Positions 13,987-21,598 of a DNA stretch of 26,662 nucleotides are shown piece by piece. Under the pieces are notes generated by a model that did not search any database, was not told the DNA's origin, and saw only the letters and a list, made by a program, of their open reading frames with translations. Position 1 is the stretch's first letter. Every line of letters starts with the position of its first letter. The DNA lies in assembly GCA_964012725.1 (NCBI GenBank), contig CAXGTL010000014.1:1-26662 (forward strand), read 5' to 3'. The stretch comes from CAXGTL01 sp964012725. Its GTDB lineage: Archaea > Nanobdellota > Nanobdellia > Woesearchaeales > CAXGTL01. A program made the position numbers and the translations under genes.

Positions 13987-16900
13987 CTACAACTTCAAAC
14001 TAGTTACCTTAGTCATACCATGCTCATTCATACTAACACCATACAAATTATCTGCCTCAGATATTACTGCATCATTGTGTGATATCACTATGTACTGTGC
14101 ATTTGTACAATATTTACGCACCAACTTAGCTAACTTCTCAGAATTATGTTTATCAAGAGCAGCATCCACTTCGTCCAAGATATAGAATGAATGAGGTTTA
14201 TGTTCTTGTACAGCAAATATAAAAGCAAGAGCAGTCATTGTCTTTTCTCCACCTGATAATGACCTAATATCTAAAAATTTCTGTCCAGACAATCTAACTT
14301 TAACATTTAATCCACCTTCAAAAGGTTTTGTAGGATTATCAAGTTCAAGAAATGCTTCCCCTTTTTTGGATAAAGCTAAGAACACTTCTTTAAATTTATT
14401 ATTAATAACTTCAAATGTTTTAGTAAACAAATCACCTTTTCTTACTTCAATTTCTTCAATCATTTCTAAAACATGACACTTTTCTTCACCTAATTTTTCC
14501 TTTTTGTTTATTAAATTATTATATTCTTGTTCTACTTTATCATAAATTTCTAAAGCTTTCATATTAACAGCTCCCATATTAGAAGCCATTCTTTCAAACC
14601 GATCTATTTCTAATTTAAATTCATGTTCATTTTTATTTTCATTAATTTTAACACCTTCATACTGCTTAAATTCATGATTAAACCCTGCTAATTCAGACTT
14701 AATTCTTGCATTTTCAAGAGAAAAAGTATTCATATCAATTTCAGTTTTTCTTGACAAATCTCTTAACACTTCTATTTTATTTTGACTTTTATTAATAGCA
14801 TCAGTTAACTTACTTCTTTCATTAAACAATGCTTTATACTTTTTATAAAACTCTTTAGCCATTTGTTCTTTTTTCTTTAAGAACTTTTCATTATTTTTAA
14901 TTTTTGTATTTAATGCTTCTAATTCAAGTTTAAACTTTTGTATTTCTTTATCATGCTGTTTTAAAATTTCATCAATTTTGTCTCGTTCTGGAGCAATTAA
15001 ACTAATTTTTGCATCAAAGTTCTTTATTTCACTCAAGATTTGTATTAAACGTTCTTTTGTTTCACTCTTTTTTTCTTCAAATGCATTAAGCTCAGCAACT
15101 AACCTAGGACTTCTTAATTTAGAGATTTTCCCTCTTAATGCTTGTTTCTTAATTTTGTTTTGAGCTAACTCTCTATTTAAAGTTGAAATTTCAAGATTAA
15201 TGCTTGTTAATTCTGCATCAACTTTAGATAAATTTTCTTTTAATGACTTTTTATTATCAGTAGAAACTGCTAAATCACCAGATTCAAGGTGCAAACTTTT
15301 TTCTAATTTAATTATTTCTCCTTCATACTCTGCTTTTAATCTTCTTGATTTATCAATAGATTCTTCATTTTTAATTCTTTTATCTTCAATAGAAGTAATA
15401 GAATTTCTTAATTTGTCAACAGACTTAACAAGACTATCTAATTCTTTTGTAACTTCTTTTTCAGCAAAACCTAATCCTTTTGCTTTTTTATGAACAAAAC
15501 CACCACGCATAGAACCACTTATATCAGCCATGTCACCATCTAAAGTAACCATTTTAGCAGATCCAATACCTAAGTTTCTTGCAACGTCAATATGATCAAT
15601 AACTAATACATTTGAAAAAACATAATCAAATGCTTTTTTAAATTTATGATCAAATCCTACTAAATCAATAGCTAAACCATGAACACCTTGTTTTTTAATT
15701 ATTTTTTTTAAATCTGTATTAAACTTTTTAGGTTTAATTTTATTTAAAGGTAAAAAAGTAGCAACTCCTAACTTTTTTTGTTTAAGATATTTAATACATT
15801 GTGAAGCAGTTTCATCATTTTCTACAACAATACTATTCATATGATGTCCTGCAGCAATCCTTAATGCAAGAGAATGTTTTGAACTTACATTTCCTAATTG
15901 TGCAATAGTTCCATGTATTCCAGAAATTTGTGATTTTTGTTCAATTATCTTTTGTACAGCAATATTTCCAGAAAGCCTTACTTTAACATTAGCACTTCTT
16001 AATTCAAGACTAGTCATTCTTTCATTTTGTTGTTGATAATTTCTTCTTGCGTCTCCTAATTGAGCAGCAAGTTTAGAATCTTCTGTTAAAAATTTGTTTA
16101 ATTCTAATGTAGTTTTTTTAAATAATTGTTTTCTGTTCATTAATTCTTTTATTTGAACTTTGTTAGCTTTTTCTACTTTCTTAACTTTATCAAGTTGTTG
16201 ATCAAGAGTTTGAATTTGAAACTCAATTTGATCCTTTTGTCTTAACAAATCTTGTTGTTTTTGTCTAACATCTTGAATAGTCTTAGTTTTATCTTCTGCA
16301 AATTGATCTAATTCTTCTATTTCTTTTTGAATACCTTCTTCATTATCCATATGATGTTTTTTTCTAAATTTCCCAATTTCAATTTCTAATTTTTTTAGTT
16401 CAGATGACTTTCTTTTATCATCTTTAATTAATTGTTCTTTTTCATCTTCAAAATCTTTTACTTTACTTCCTTGTTCTTTAAAATCACCTTTTAATTTTAC
16501 TTTTCTTTGTTTAATTTTATCAATTTCAACTTCAACATGATTAAACCTTTCTTTATTAGTTGCAAGATCAACTTTTAATTGTTCTACTTCTTTATGCAAC
16601 TTAACTTGTTCTGTTTCACCTTTTTGTTCGATTTCTGCAGAAATACTCTCTGACAATTTATTTTTTTCTTCAATATTTTTTTTAAAGTTAGAAACTTGTT
16701 TATTAACCTCGTCTAATTTAGATTTGTTTTTATTCAAATCAATTTCAAGTTTACTTTGTTCTTTTGTTTTCTTTTTAATTTTAAGACTTAAATATGATGC
16801 TTTATTTTCAGACAATTTATCTCTAAGATTCTTGAACTTAAGAGCTTGATCATGTTCTTTTTTAAGACCTTTTAAATAAGTCTTTCTTTCTACTAAAATA

Positions 16901-17481
16901 ATTTCTGCTTCATTCATCTTTTCATCTACTTTATTAAGTTCTCTCAATGCTTTTTCTTTCCGTTCTTCATAAACACCTAAACCAGAAATTTCATCAACTA
17001 TTTTTCTTCTTTCAACAGGATGCATTTCTACAAATTTTACAATGTCTCCTTGCAAAATAATATTAAACCCATCAGGATCAACATTACCATAACTTAATAA
17101 TTCAAGAATTTGTTGCCTTGTAACTTTTTTATCACCAATTCTATAAACACTTTGTCCATTAGTTCTTACTCTTCTAGAAATTTTTACTTCTTTATCTTCA
17201 GTTGGAAATATTTTATTAGAATTATCAAAAACAATTGAAACTTCACCAAATTTAGATGGTTTTTTAGATTTGCCACCATTATAAATTAGATTAGCAGATT
17301 TCTCAGCTCTCATTGACTTAGCTGAACCTCTACCAAGAACAAAACATAATGCATCAAGAACATTACTTTTACCAGAACCATTTGGTCCAAGAATACAATT
17401 AAAACTATCACCGAATAAAAACTCAGTATGCTTAGCAAAACTCTTAAATCCAAGCATTGACATTTTGTTTATTTTGATCAT
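13987..17481 (-). CDS. smc: Chromosome segregation ATPase SMC
   Basis: This 1164-residue protein is the condensin-type SMC. It dimerises through a hinge and uses ATP to organise chromosomes. Walker A GPNGSGKSN lies at 32-40, the ABC signature LSGGEKTMTALA at 1075-1086 and Walker B FYILDE at about 1099-1104. Long coiled coils flank a hinge domain near residues 520-680, with SGIHGTIAQLG at its start and GSMRGGF near its end. The start ATG sits 9 nt after a GGTGA ribosome site, in a short leader. No ScpA or ScpB gene is adjacent. It faces away from the UDP-sugar dehydrogenase gene. Confidence 0.97.
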   Translation of the reverse strand: MIKINKMSMLGFKSFAKHTEFLFGDSFNCILGPNGSGKSNVLDALCFVLGRGSAKSMRAEKSANLIYNGGKSKKPSKFGEVSIVFDNSNKIFPTEDKEVKISRRVRTNGQSVYRIGDKKVTRQQILELLSYGNVDPDGFNIILQGDIVKFVEMHPVERRKIVDEISGLGVYEERKEKALRELNKVDEKMNEAEIILVERKTYLKGLKKEHDQALKFKNLRDKLSENKASYLSLKIKKKTKEQSKLEIDLNKNKSKLDEVNKQVSNFKKNIEEKNKLSESISAEIEQKGETEQVKLHKEVEQLKVDLATNKERFNHVEVEIDKIKQRKVKLKGDFKEQGSKVKDFEDEKEQLIKDDKRKSSELKKLEIEIGKFRKKHHMDNEEGIQKEIEELDQFAEDKTKTIQDVRQKQQDLLRQKDQIEFQIQTLDQQLDKVKKVEKANKVQIKELMNRKQLFKKTTLELNKFLTEDSKLAAQLGDARRNYQQQNERMTSLELRSANVKVRLSGNIAVQKIIEQKSQISGIHGTIAQLGNVSSKHSLALRIAAGHHMNSIVVENDETASQCIKYLKQKKLGVATFLPLNKIKPKKFNTDLKKIIKKQGVHGLAIDLVGFDHKFKKAFDYVFSNVLVIDHIDVARNLGIGSAKMVTLDGDMADISGSMRGGFVHKKAKGLGFAEKEVTKELDSLVKSVDKLRNSITSIEDKRIKNEESIDKSRRLKAEYEGEIIKLEKSLHLESGDLAVSTDNKKSLKENLSKVDAELTSINLEISTLNRELAQNKIKKQALRGKISKLRSPRLVAELNAFEEKKSETKERLIQILSEIKNFDAKISLIAPERDKIDEILKQHDKEIQKFKLELEALNTKIKNNEKFLKKKEQMAKEFYKKYKALFNERSKLTDAINKSQNKIEVLRDLSRKTEIDMNTFSLENARIKSELAGFNHEFKQYEGVKINENKNEHEFKLEIDRFERMASNMGAVNMKALEIYDKVEQEYNNLINKKEKLGEEKCHVLEMIEEIEVRKGDLFTKTFEVINNKFKEVFLALSKKGEAFLELDNPTKPFEGGLNVKVRLSGQKFLDIRSLSGGEKTMTALAFIFAVQEHKPHSFYILDEVDAALDKHNSEKLAKLVRKYCTNAQYIVISHNDAVISEADNLYGVSMNEHGMTKVTSLKL

Positions 17482-17646
17482 TAGTTTGTATCACCCACTA
17501 TTTTACTTATTTATATATATTTATATATAAAATCACATACTATTTATATAGATTTTGGTTGTAGAAAAACAATGATATAAAAACAACAATATAATAACAC
17601 AACAATAGAAAACTTTAAAATAAATACAATAATCCAACAAAATAAC
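17482..17646. promoter_or_regulatory. Divergent promoter region of smc and the UDP-sugar dehydrogenase
   Basis: This 165-bp AT-rich gap holds TTTATATATATTTATATATAA near 17511-17530, which can supply the smc TATA box. A TTTAAAATAAATA tract near 17614 lies about 30 nt from the rightward ATG, which has no ribosome site. Confidence 0.45.
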
Positions 17647-18918
17647 ATGAAATCAATCGCAGTAATCGGACTTGGATATGTAGGATTACCATTAGCATGC
17701 CTTCTTGCAAAGAACAACTATGTTGTATATGGTATTGATAAAGACCAAAACAAAGTCAATCTAACTAACCAAGGCATTAGTCATATTGATGATCCAGAAC
17801 TTAAGCAAGACGTTGCAGCAGTCAAAGGAAAGATAATTGCAACAGTAGAAGATGATAATTTAGCAAAATCAGACATCATTATCATTTGTGTACCAACACC
17901 AATAGATGCAAAACATAATCCTGATTTCAAATACATTGTTTCTGCTTCAAACATGATTAAACAACATTTAAAAAAAGACCAAATCATAATTTTAGAATCA
18001 ACAGTATCTCCAGGTACATGTGAAGAAGTAATTTTACCAATTTTAGAACAAACAGGTTTAGTAGGTGGAAAAGATTTTGAACTAGTCCATTGCCCTGAAA
18101 GAATTGACCCAGGTAATAAAAAATACAAATTAATAAACTTACCAAGAGTGTTAGGTGGTTTAACAAAACAAGGCACACAAAGAGCAGCAGAGTTTTATAG
18201 ATCATTTATACAAGCACCTGTTACAGAATTAACATCTGCAAAAGCAGCAGAAGCAACAAAAATTATTGAAAATACTTTTCGTGACATCAATATTGCTTTT
18301 GTTAACGAACTTGCAAAAAGTTTTGACAAATTAGGAATAGATGTGACAGAAGTTATCAAAGGTGCTTCAACAAAACCATTTGCATTTATGCCACATTTAC
18401 CAGGCTGTGGTGTAGGTGGACATTGTATAGGTGTTGACCCTTATTATTTAATTGAAAGAGGTAAAGGTGTTGGTTTTGACCACAAATTTATGAAACTTGC
18501 AAGAGAAATAAATAATAGTATGCCAAATTATACAATAATGAGATTAATAAAAGCTTTGAATGAAATTGGTAAAAGTATCAAAGGCACAAAAATAACATTG
18601 CTAGGCTTAGCATATAAACCAGATGTTGATGATATAAGAGAAAGTTCATCATTAAAAATAATAAAAAAATTAAAAGAACTTGGTGCAGATTTAATTATCT
18701 ATGACCCGTTTATTCCTAAACAATCAACAACACAAAACTTAGACCAAGCTTTAGATTGCGAAGCAATTGTTTTATGCACAGCACACACAGAATTCTTAAA
18801 CATTGATCCACAGACTTTCAAAGACAAAGGAATAAAAGTTATTATTGACGGCAGAAATTGTTTAGACAAAGATAAGATTAAAGACATTGGTATTGTTTAT
18901 AGGGGAATTGGTAGGTAG
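17647..18918 (+). CDS. wecC: UDP-N-acetyl-D-mannosamine dehydrogenase (WecC-like)
   Basis: This 423-residue enzyme oxidises UDP-ManNAc to UDP-ManNAcA with two NAD+, making an acidic sugar for surface glycans or protein glycosylation. The NAD-binding motif GLGYVGLPLA is at residues 8-17. The catalytic cysteine is C260 in PGCGVGGHCIGVDPYYL, and the central helix ATKIIENTFRDINIAFVNEL spans about 203-222. The C-terminal UDP-binding domain starts near 310 (TLLGLAYKPDVDDIRESSS). Of the UDP-sugar dehydrogenases the HCIGVDPYYL context best fits the ManNAc type. UDP-GlcNAc or glucose specificity cannot be fully excluded. It stands alone with its own promoter. Confidence 0.9.
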   Translation: MKSIAVIGLGYVGLPLACLLAKNNYVVYGIDKDQNKVNLTNQGISHIDDPELKQDVAAVKGKIIATVEDDNLAKSDIIIICVPTPIDAKHNPDFKYIVSASNMIKQHLKKDQIIILESTVSPGTCEEVILPILEQTGLVGGKDFELVHCPERIDPGNKKYKLINLPRVLGGLTKQGTQRAAEFYRSFIQAPVTELTSAKAAEATKIIENTFRDINIAFVNELAKSFDKLGIDVTEVIKGASTKPFAFMPHLPGCGVGGHCIGVDPYYLIERGKGVGFDHKFMKLAREINNSMPNYTIMRLIKALNEIGKSIKGTKITLLGLAYKPDVDDIRESSSLKIIKKLKELGADLIIYDPFIPKQSTTQNLDQALDCEAIVLCTAHTEFLNIDPQTFKDKGIKVIIDGRNCLDKDKIKDIGIVYRGIGR

Positions 18919-18996
18919 AAAATAAAAACAGATTTCCAAATCCTCAAAAATACAACAACAAATCCCAAAAATAAAACTTAATCCATTACAAAGCTA

Positions 18997-19037
18997 GGGG
19001 TTGGGTGGTCGGGGGTCATTTTATTATGGATGGTGGG
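18997..19037 (+). repeat. G-rich intergenic repeat, copy B
   Basis: GGTTGGGTGGTCGGGGGT at 18999-19016 is identical to copy A. After an AT-rich spacer, GGATGGTGGG at 19028-19037 repeats the second block exactly. It ends 3 nt from the RNase HIII stop, so it is C-rich in that transcript. It lies between two convergent genes. Confidence 0.78.
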
Positions 19038-19040
19038 TTA

Positions 19041-19865
19041 TTAACCAAACACCTCCTGCACATTACTCCAATTCATCTTAACATACTGCTTAGGATCCCT
19101 CTTACTTTTTTTCAAATATTCTAAAGCAGATTGAACATGACTACTTCCTTTTGGAACTTTTATTCCTAACTTAGCACTAAGCTTTGCTAACTGTTGCAAT
19201 GCAAAGTCTCGTGCAATTATAGAAGCTGCTGCAACTTCGACATACTTAGACTCAGCCTTAATCACAGCAATGTCACCGACATTACAACCAGGATATTTAT
19301 CAACAACCCACTTACTTTTTACCGAACTCTGCTTTAGATCAGCATATACTTCTTTATGTAGCTTATTCATTAGTTTTGTTAAACCAAATTTATATGCATT
19401 ATATTTATTTGGTGGAAGGTTTTGAACACTCACTTTCACCATTTTTCTAATTTCATCAGAATAAGCACCAATATCTTTGTCTTTTATTTTCTTTGAATCC
19501 ATCACACCTAACATTTTTAAATTTTCACGTTGAATATTATTAGCTCTAACTCCAACAACAACAATGCCTCCAAATGTATCTCCTTTTAATGATTCATCAG
19601 AACCAATATAGATTCCTTCTTGTTTAACAAACTCAATCTTTTTCTGTTCAACAAAACCAGAACTTTTCAATAACTTAGAATAATACATAACATTCTCATC
19701 TTTGCCTTGCAACACAAGTTTACCAGAGTTAAACAAAACCATTGAAATATCTCTATTCTTAAGACGAAATATTTCATACTGTGTCTTAACTTCATCTAAC
19801 CCAAGCTTTAGTTTTTCAATTAGAAATGCTTTATCAGTCTTTTTTACTTTAAGGAAAACTGTCAT
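19041..19865 (-). CDS. rnhC: Ribonuclease HIII
   Basis: This 274-residue protein cleaves the RNA strand of RNA-DNA hybrids. Residues 1-80 look like the TBP-like substrate-binding domain that marks RNase HIII. The catalytic domain begins IYIGSDESLKGDTFGG (residues 86-100), with acidic residues D90 and E91. The next acidic residue is D123 in MDSKK, and D189 in WVVDKYPG is another. KAESKYVEVAAASIIARD (203-220) is the conserved helix. The family motif is GSDESGKGD; here the second glycine is leucine (position 93). RNase HII has no such N-terminal domain and is the usual archaeal enzyme, so HIII is uncommon here. A TATA-like TTTAAACCATTAAATC lies about 20-30 nt upstream. Confidence 0.88.
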   Translation of the reverse strand: MTVFLKVKKTDKAFLIEKLKLGLDEVKTQYEIFRLKNRDISMVLFNSGKLVLQGKDENVMYYSKLLKSSGFVEQKKIEFVKQEGIYIGSDESLKGDTFGGIVVVGVRANNIQRENLKMLGVMDSKKIKDKDIGAYSDEIRKMVKVSVQNLPPNKYNAYKFGLTKLMNKLHKEVYADLKQSSVKSKWVVDKYPGCNVGDIAVIKAESKYVEVAAASIIARDFALQQLAKLSAKLGIKVPKGSSHVQSALEYLKKSKRDPKQYVKMNWSNVQEVFG

Positions 19866-19974
19866 AAGTATACTTTTGATTTAATGGTTTAAAAACTTTG
19901 TGTAAATAGAGAATAAAGTGTTGGAGGTAATGGGTTTTGGAATGTTGGAAAAAACATAGGCGAACAGAATCAAA

Positions 19975-19998
19975 GGGTGGTGGTGGGGTTGTGGATGG
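19975..19998 (+). repeat. G-rich intergenic repeat, copy D (looser)
   Basis: GGGTGGTGGTGGGG, then TTGTGGATGG. It shares the GGTGG and GGATGG blocks with copies A and B. Unlike them it is in a divergent promoter region, upstream of the HPF-like gene, and not after a stop codon. Confidence 0.45.
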
Positions 19999-20013
19999 CA
20001 TGTTAACAGAAAC

Positions 20014-20044
20014 CTATAAATACTACCTAATCAAATTAAATATC
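20014..20044 (+). promoter_or_regulatory. TATA box of the HPF-like gene
   Basis: CTATAAATA at 20014-20022 lies 22 nt before the ATG at 20045. There is no ribosome site, so the message is probably leaderless. Confidence 0.55.
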
Positions 20045-20374
20045 ATGGCAACTATACAATACGTAGGACTAAACGAATTAACAAGCTCAGAAAAACAATT
20101 AGTTAAAAACTTAACTGAAGAATATGCAGACAAAATAGACAGATCATTGCCAAACATGGACCAATTCATAGTTCATATCAAAACACAAAAAGCAACTGGT
20201 GGAAAAAGAAAATTCTCAATAAAATCAAGAGCTTCTGTTGGTAACAAAGTGTTTGAAACAAAAGCATTTGACTGGGACTTAGCAAGAACATTGCACAAAG
20301 TGTTCAAAGATATGGAAAATCATATTAAACATGTATTACGTAATGATACTAGTTATAAAAAACCTTATGCTTAG
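20045..20374 (+). CDS. Ribosome hibernation factor-like protein (HPF/RaiA-type fold)
   Basis: This 109-residue protein shows the beta-alpha-beta-beta-beta-alpha order of HPF/RaiA. A first strand (ATIQYVGLNEL) is followed by helix SEKQLVKNLTEEYADKIDR. Then come strands FIVHIKTQ, KFSIKSRASV and KVFETKAFDW, and a last helix LARTLHKVFKDMENHIKHVL. Bacterial members bind between ribosomal subunits and silence translation. Sequence similarity is in pattern, not in exact motifs, so the call is moderate. I start at the ATG at 20045 because a TATA box lies 22 nt upstream; a longer frame would include that promoter. It is followed by initiator tRNA-Met. Confidence 0.62.
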   Translation: MATIQYVGLNELTSSEKQLVKNLTEEYADKIDRSLPNMDQFIVHIKTQKATGGKRKFSIKSRASVGNKVFETKAFDWDLARTLHKVFKDMENHIKHVLRNDTSYKKPYA

Positions 20375-20429
20375 AACTCTTCTTAAATAGGATAATCTTT
20401 ATAAATGAAGTTTGGTTTCAGAGAAATAT

Positions 20430-20569
20430 AGCGGAGTAGGGCAAGATTTAAGGTTTGCCTTAAGTCCCCAATGCCAGGAGTGCCCGCAGAGATTACTTAA
20501 TCGTGGAAGGCTCATAGGCTTTAATGCTTGGACACCCTGAGGTCGAAGGTTCAAATCCTTTCTCCGCTA
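20430..20569 (+). tRNA. Initiator tRNA-Met(CAT) with three introns
   Basis: Acceptor AGCGGAG/CTCCGCT starts with the A1-T72 pair of archaeal initiators. The D-stem is GGGC/GCCC, the variable loop AGGTC and the T-arm GAAGG-TTCAAAT-CCTTT. Removing 20446-20473 (28 nt, D-loop), 20490-20508 (19 nt, stem position 29/30) and 20517-20533 (17 nt, 37/38) gives D-loop AAGCCAGGAGT and anticodon arm CAGGG-CTCATAA-CCCTG. That arm has the three G-C pairs diagnostic of initiator tRNA. Anticodon CAT is at 20513-20515. The mature length is 76 nt. The D-loop intron contains hairpin TTAAGG-TTTG-CCTTAA. A TATA-like CTTTATAAATG lies about 25 nt upstream. Confidence 0.88.
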
Positions 20570-20628
20570 CTTATTTTTCTCAATATATCAGAAATGTTTA
20601 AAAACAAAAAGCTTTTTTATAAAAATAT

Positions 20629-20746
20629 GTCGAGGTGGCACAATCTGGTACTGCGCCAGCCTGCTATTGCAGAGCTGACAGCTGGTTTCCTTATGGATAT
20701 CTGGGTTCAAATTTCACTTTTATGAATGAAAGTCCCAGCCTCGACG
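20629..20746 (+). tRNA. tRNA-Ser(GCT) with two introns
   Basis: Acceptor GTCGAGG/CCTCGAC with discriminator G, as in archaeal tRNA-Ser. The D-loop is AATCTGGTA. Anticodon stem CCAGC/GCTGG encloses 20 nt. Removing 20667-20679 (13 nt, 37/38) leaves loop CTGCTAA, anticodon GCT at 20663-20665. The 15-nt variable arm (20686-20700, TCC-TTAT-GGA) fits a type II tRNA. The T-stem CTGGG/CCCAG encloses 28 nt; removing 20711-20731 (21 nt) leaves TTCAAGT. That T-loop intron ends GAAA before GT, exactly as in tRNA-Ile. The mature length is 84 nt. tRNA-Cys was considered but the long arm and G73 favour Ser. Confidence 0.8.
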
Positions 20747-20755
20747 TTTTTTTTT
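20747..20755 (+). terminator. T-run terminator after tRNA-Ser
   Basis: Nine T follow the last base of the tRNA gene directly. Confidence 0.55.
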
Positions 20756-20849
20756 AAGATAAAATAATAGATTATTATTGATCTGTTCTATATTTTGTAT
20801 TTTATGTTTTATACTATGTATACTATATTCTAAATTATACTTTAATAAT

Positions 20850-20974
20850 TAATTATTACATATTAAGTATTTCTTACCTAATATGAAACCAAAATAAGTA
20901 ATAACAAACCAAAAACAGTAACATTTATATATGAATTACTACATATTAAGTAAAAACTAAGTAAATTTTGGTGA
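20850..20974 (+). promoter_or_regulatory. Promoter with repeated candidate operator, and ribosome site of the HTH gene
   Basis: The 19-nt sequence AATTAYTACATATTAAGTA occurs at 20851-20869 and 20934-20952, 83 bp apart, with one difference. TAAGTA recurs twice more between and after them (about 20896 and 20958). A TATA box, TTTATATA, at 20924-20931 sits just before the second copy. The ribosome site GGTGA is at 20970-20974. The layout suggests a regulated promoter, possibly bound by the HTH protein it drives. Confidence 0.5.
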
Positions 20975-20983
20975 AATTAGAAG

Positions 20984-21598
20984 ATTTCAGAGCAAAAAAA
21001 AGGTAAAAATAGTACTTATTCTAATGATTTAACTAGTTATGATACCCAATTATTAGATTTAATATCAAATAATAATCCTGATTTATTACTTGAAAAAGTA
21101 CAAGAATATTTACAAAAGAATAACATATCAATTCAAGACCTTATTAATAAAAGGAAAAAATTATTACCTATTACAATATTTGCTACTAAAATATCTCCAG
21201 CAACAGCATTAGTAAAACACCTAAAAGATGAATTAAATTATAATTATGTAGAAATTTCTAAATTAATAAACAGAGACGAAAGAACAATATGGACATTATA
21301 TAATAAATATAAAAACAAAAATAATACTAAACACATCATAACAAAACAAAAAACAAATAAAAAAAGATTAGTACAACAACAAATTAAACAAACAAAATAT
21401 TTCTTACCAATACAAATTTTCCAAAATAGAAATCTTAGTATTCTTGAAAATATTATATCATATCTAATTTCAAACTACAACCTAAAACCAAAACAAATCT
21501 CAGTTCTGCTTAATAAAAATATCTCAACAATTTATTCATTAATTAATAGAATCAAAACTAAAAGTAAAAAATCAAAATTCATAAAACTTCAACCATGA
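20984..21598 (+). CDS. Two-repeat helix-turn-helix protein with an ATT start
   Basis: The 204-residue frame has two related helical units. One is LPITIFATKISPATALVKHL...EISKLINRDERTIWTLY (about residues 57-105). The other is LPIQIFQNRNLSILENIISYL...ISVLLNKNISTIYSLI (about 140-190). Each ends in a helix-turn-helix-like segment, so DNA binding is likely. The frame contains no ATG anywhere and no GTG or TTG near its 5' end. ATT at 20984 is 9 nt after a GGTGA site, the same spacing as at smc, and would give the natural-looking MSEQKKGKNS. The alternative is a GTG at 20971 in another frame joined by slippage on the eight-A run at 20994-21001. The stop overlaps the next ATG by 4 nt. Confidence 0.7.
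   Translation: MSEQKKGKNSTYSNDLTSYDTQLLDLISNNNPDLLLEKVQEYLQKNNISIQDLINKRKKLLPITIFATKISPATALVKHLKDELNYNYVEISKLINRDERTIWTLYNKYKNKNNTKHIITKQKTNKKRLVQQQIKQTKYFLPIQIFQNRNLSILENIISYLISNYNLKPKQISVLLNKNISTIYSLINRIKTKSKKSKFIKLQP

Noticed and set aside
20629..20746. tRNA-Cys(GCA) reading of the gene at 20629
   Set aside because: A GCA anticodon would need an odd intron site. The 15-nt variable arm, discriminator G and loop CTGCTAA fit Ser-GCT better.
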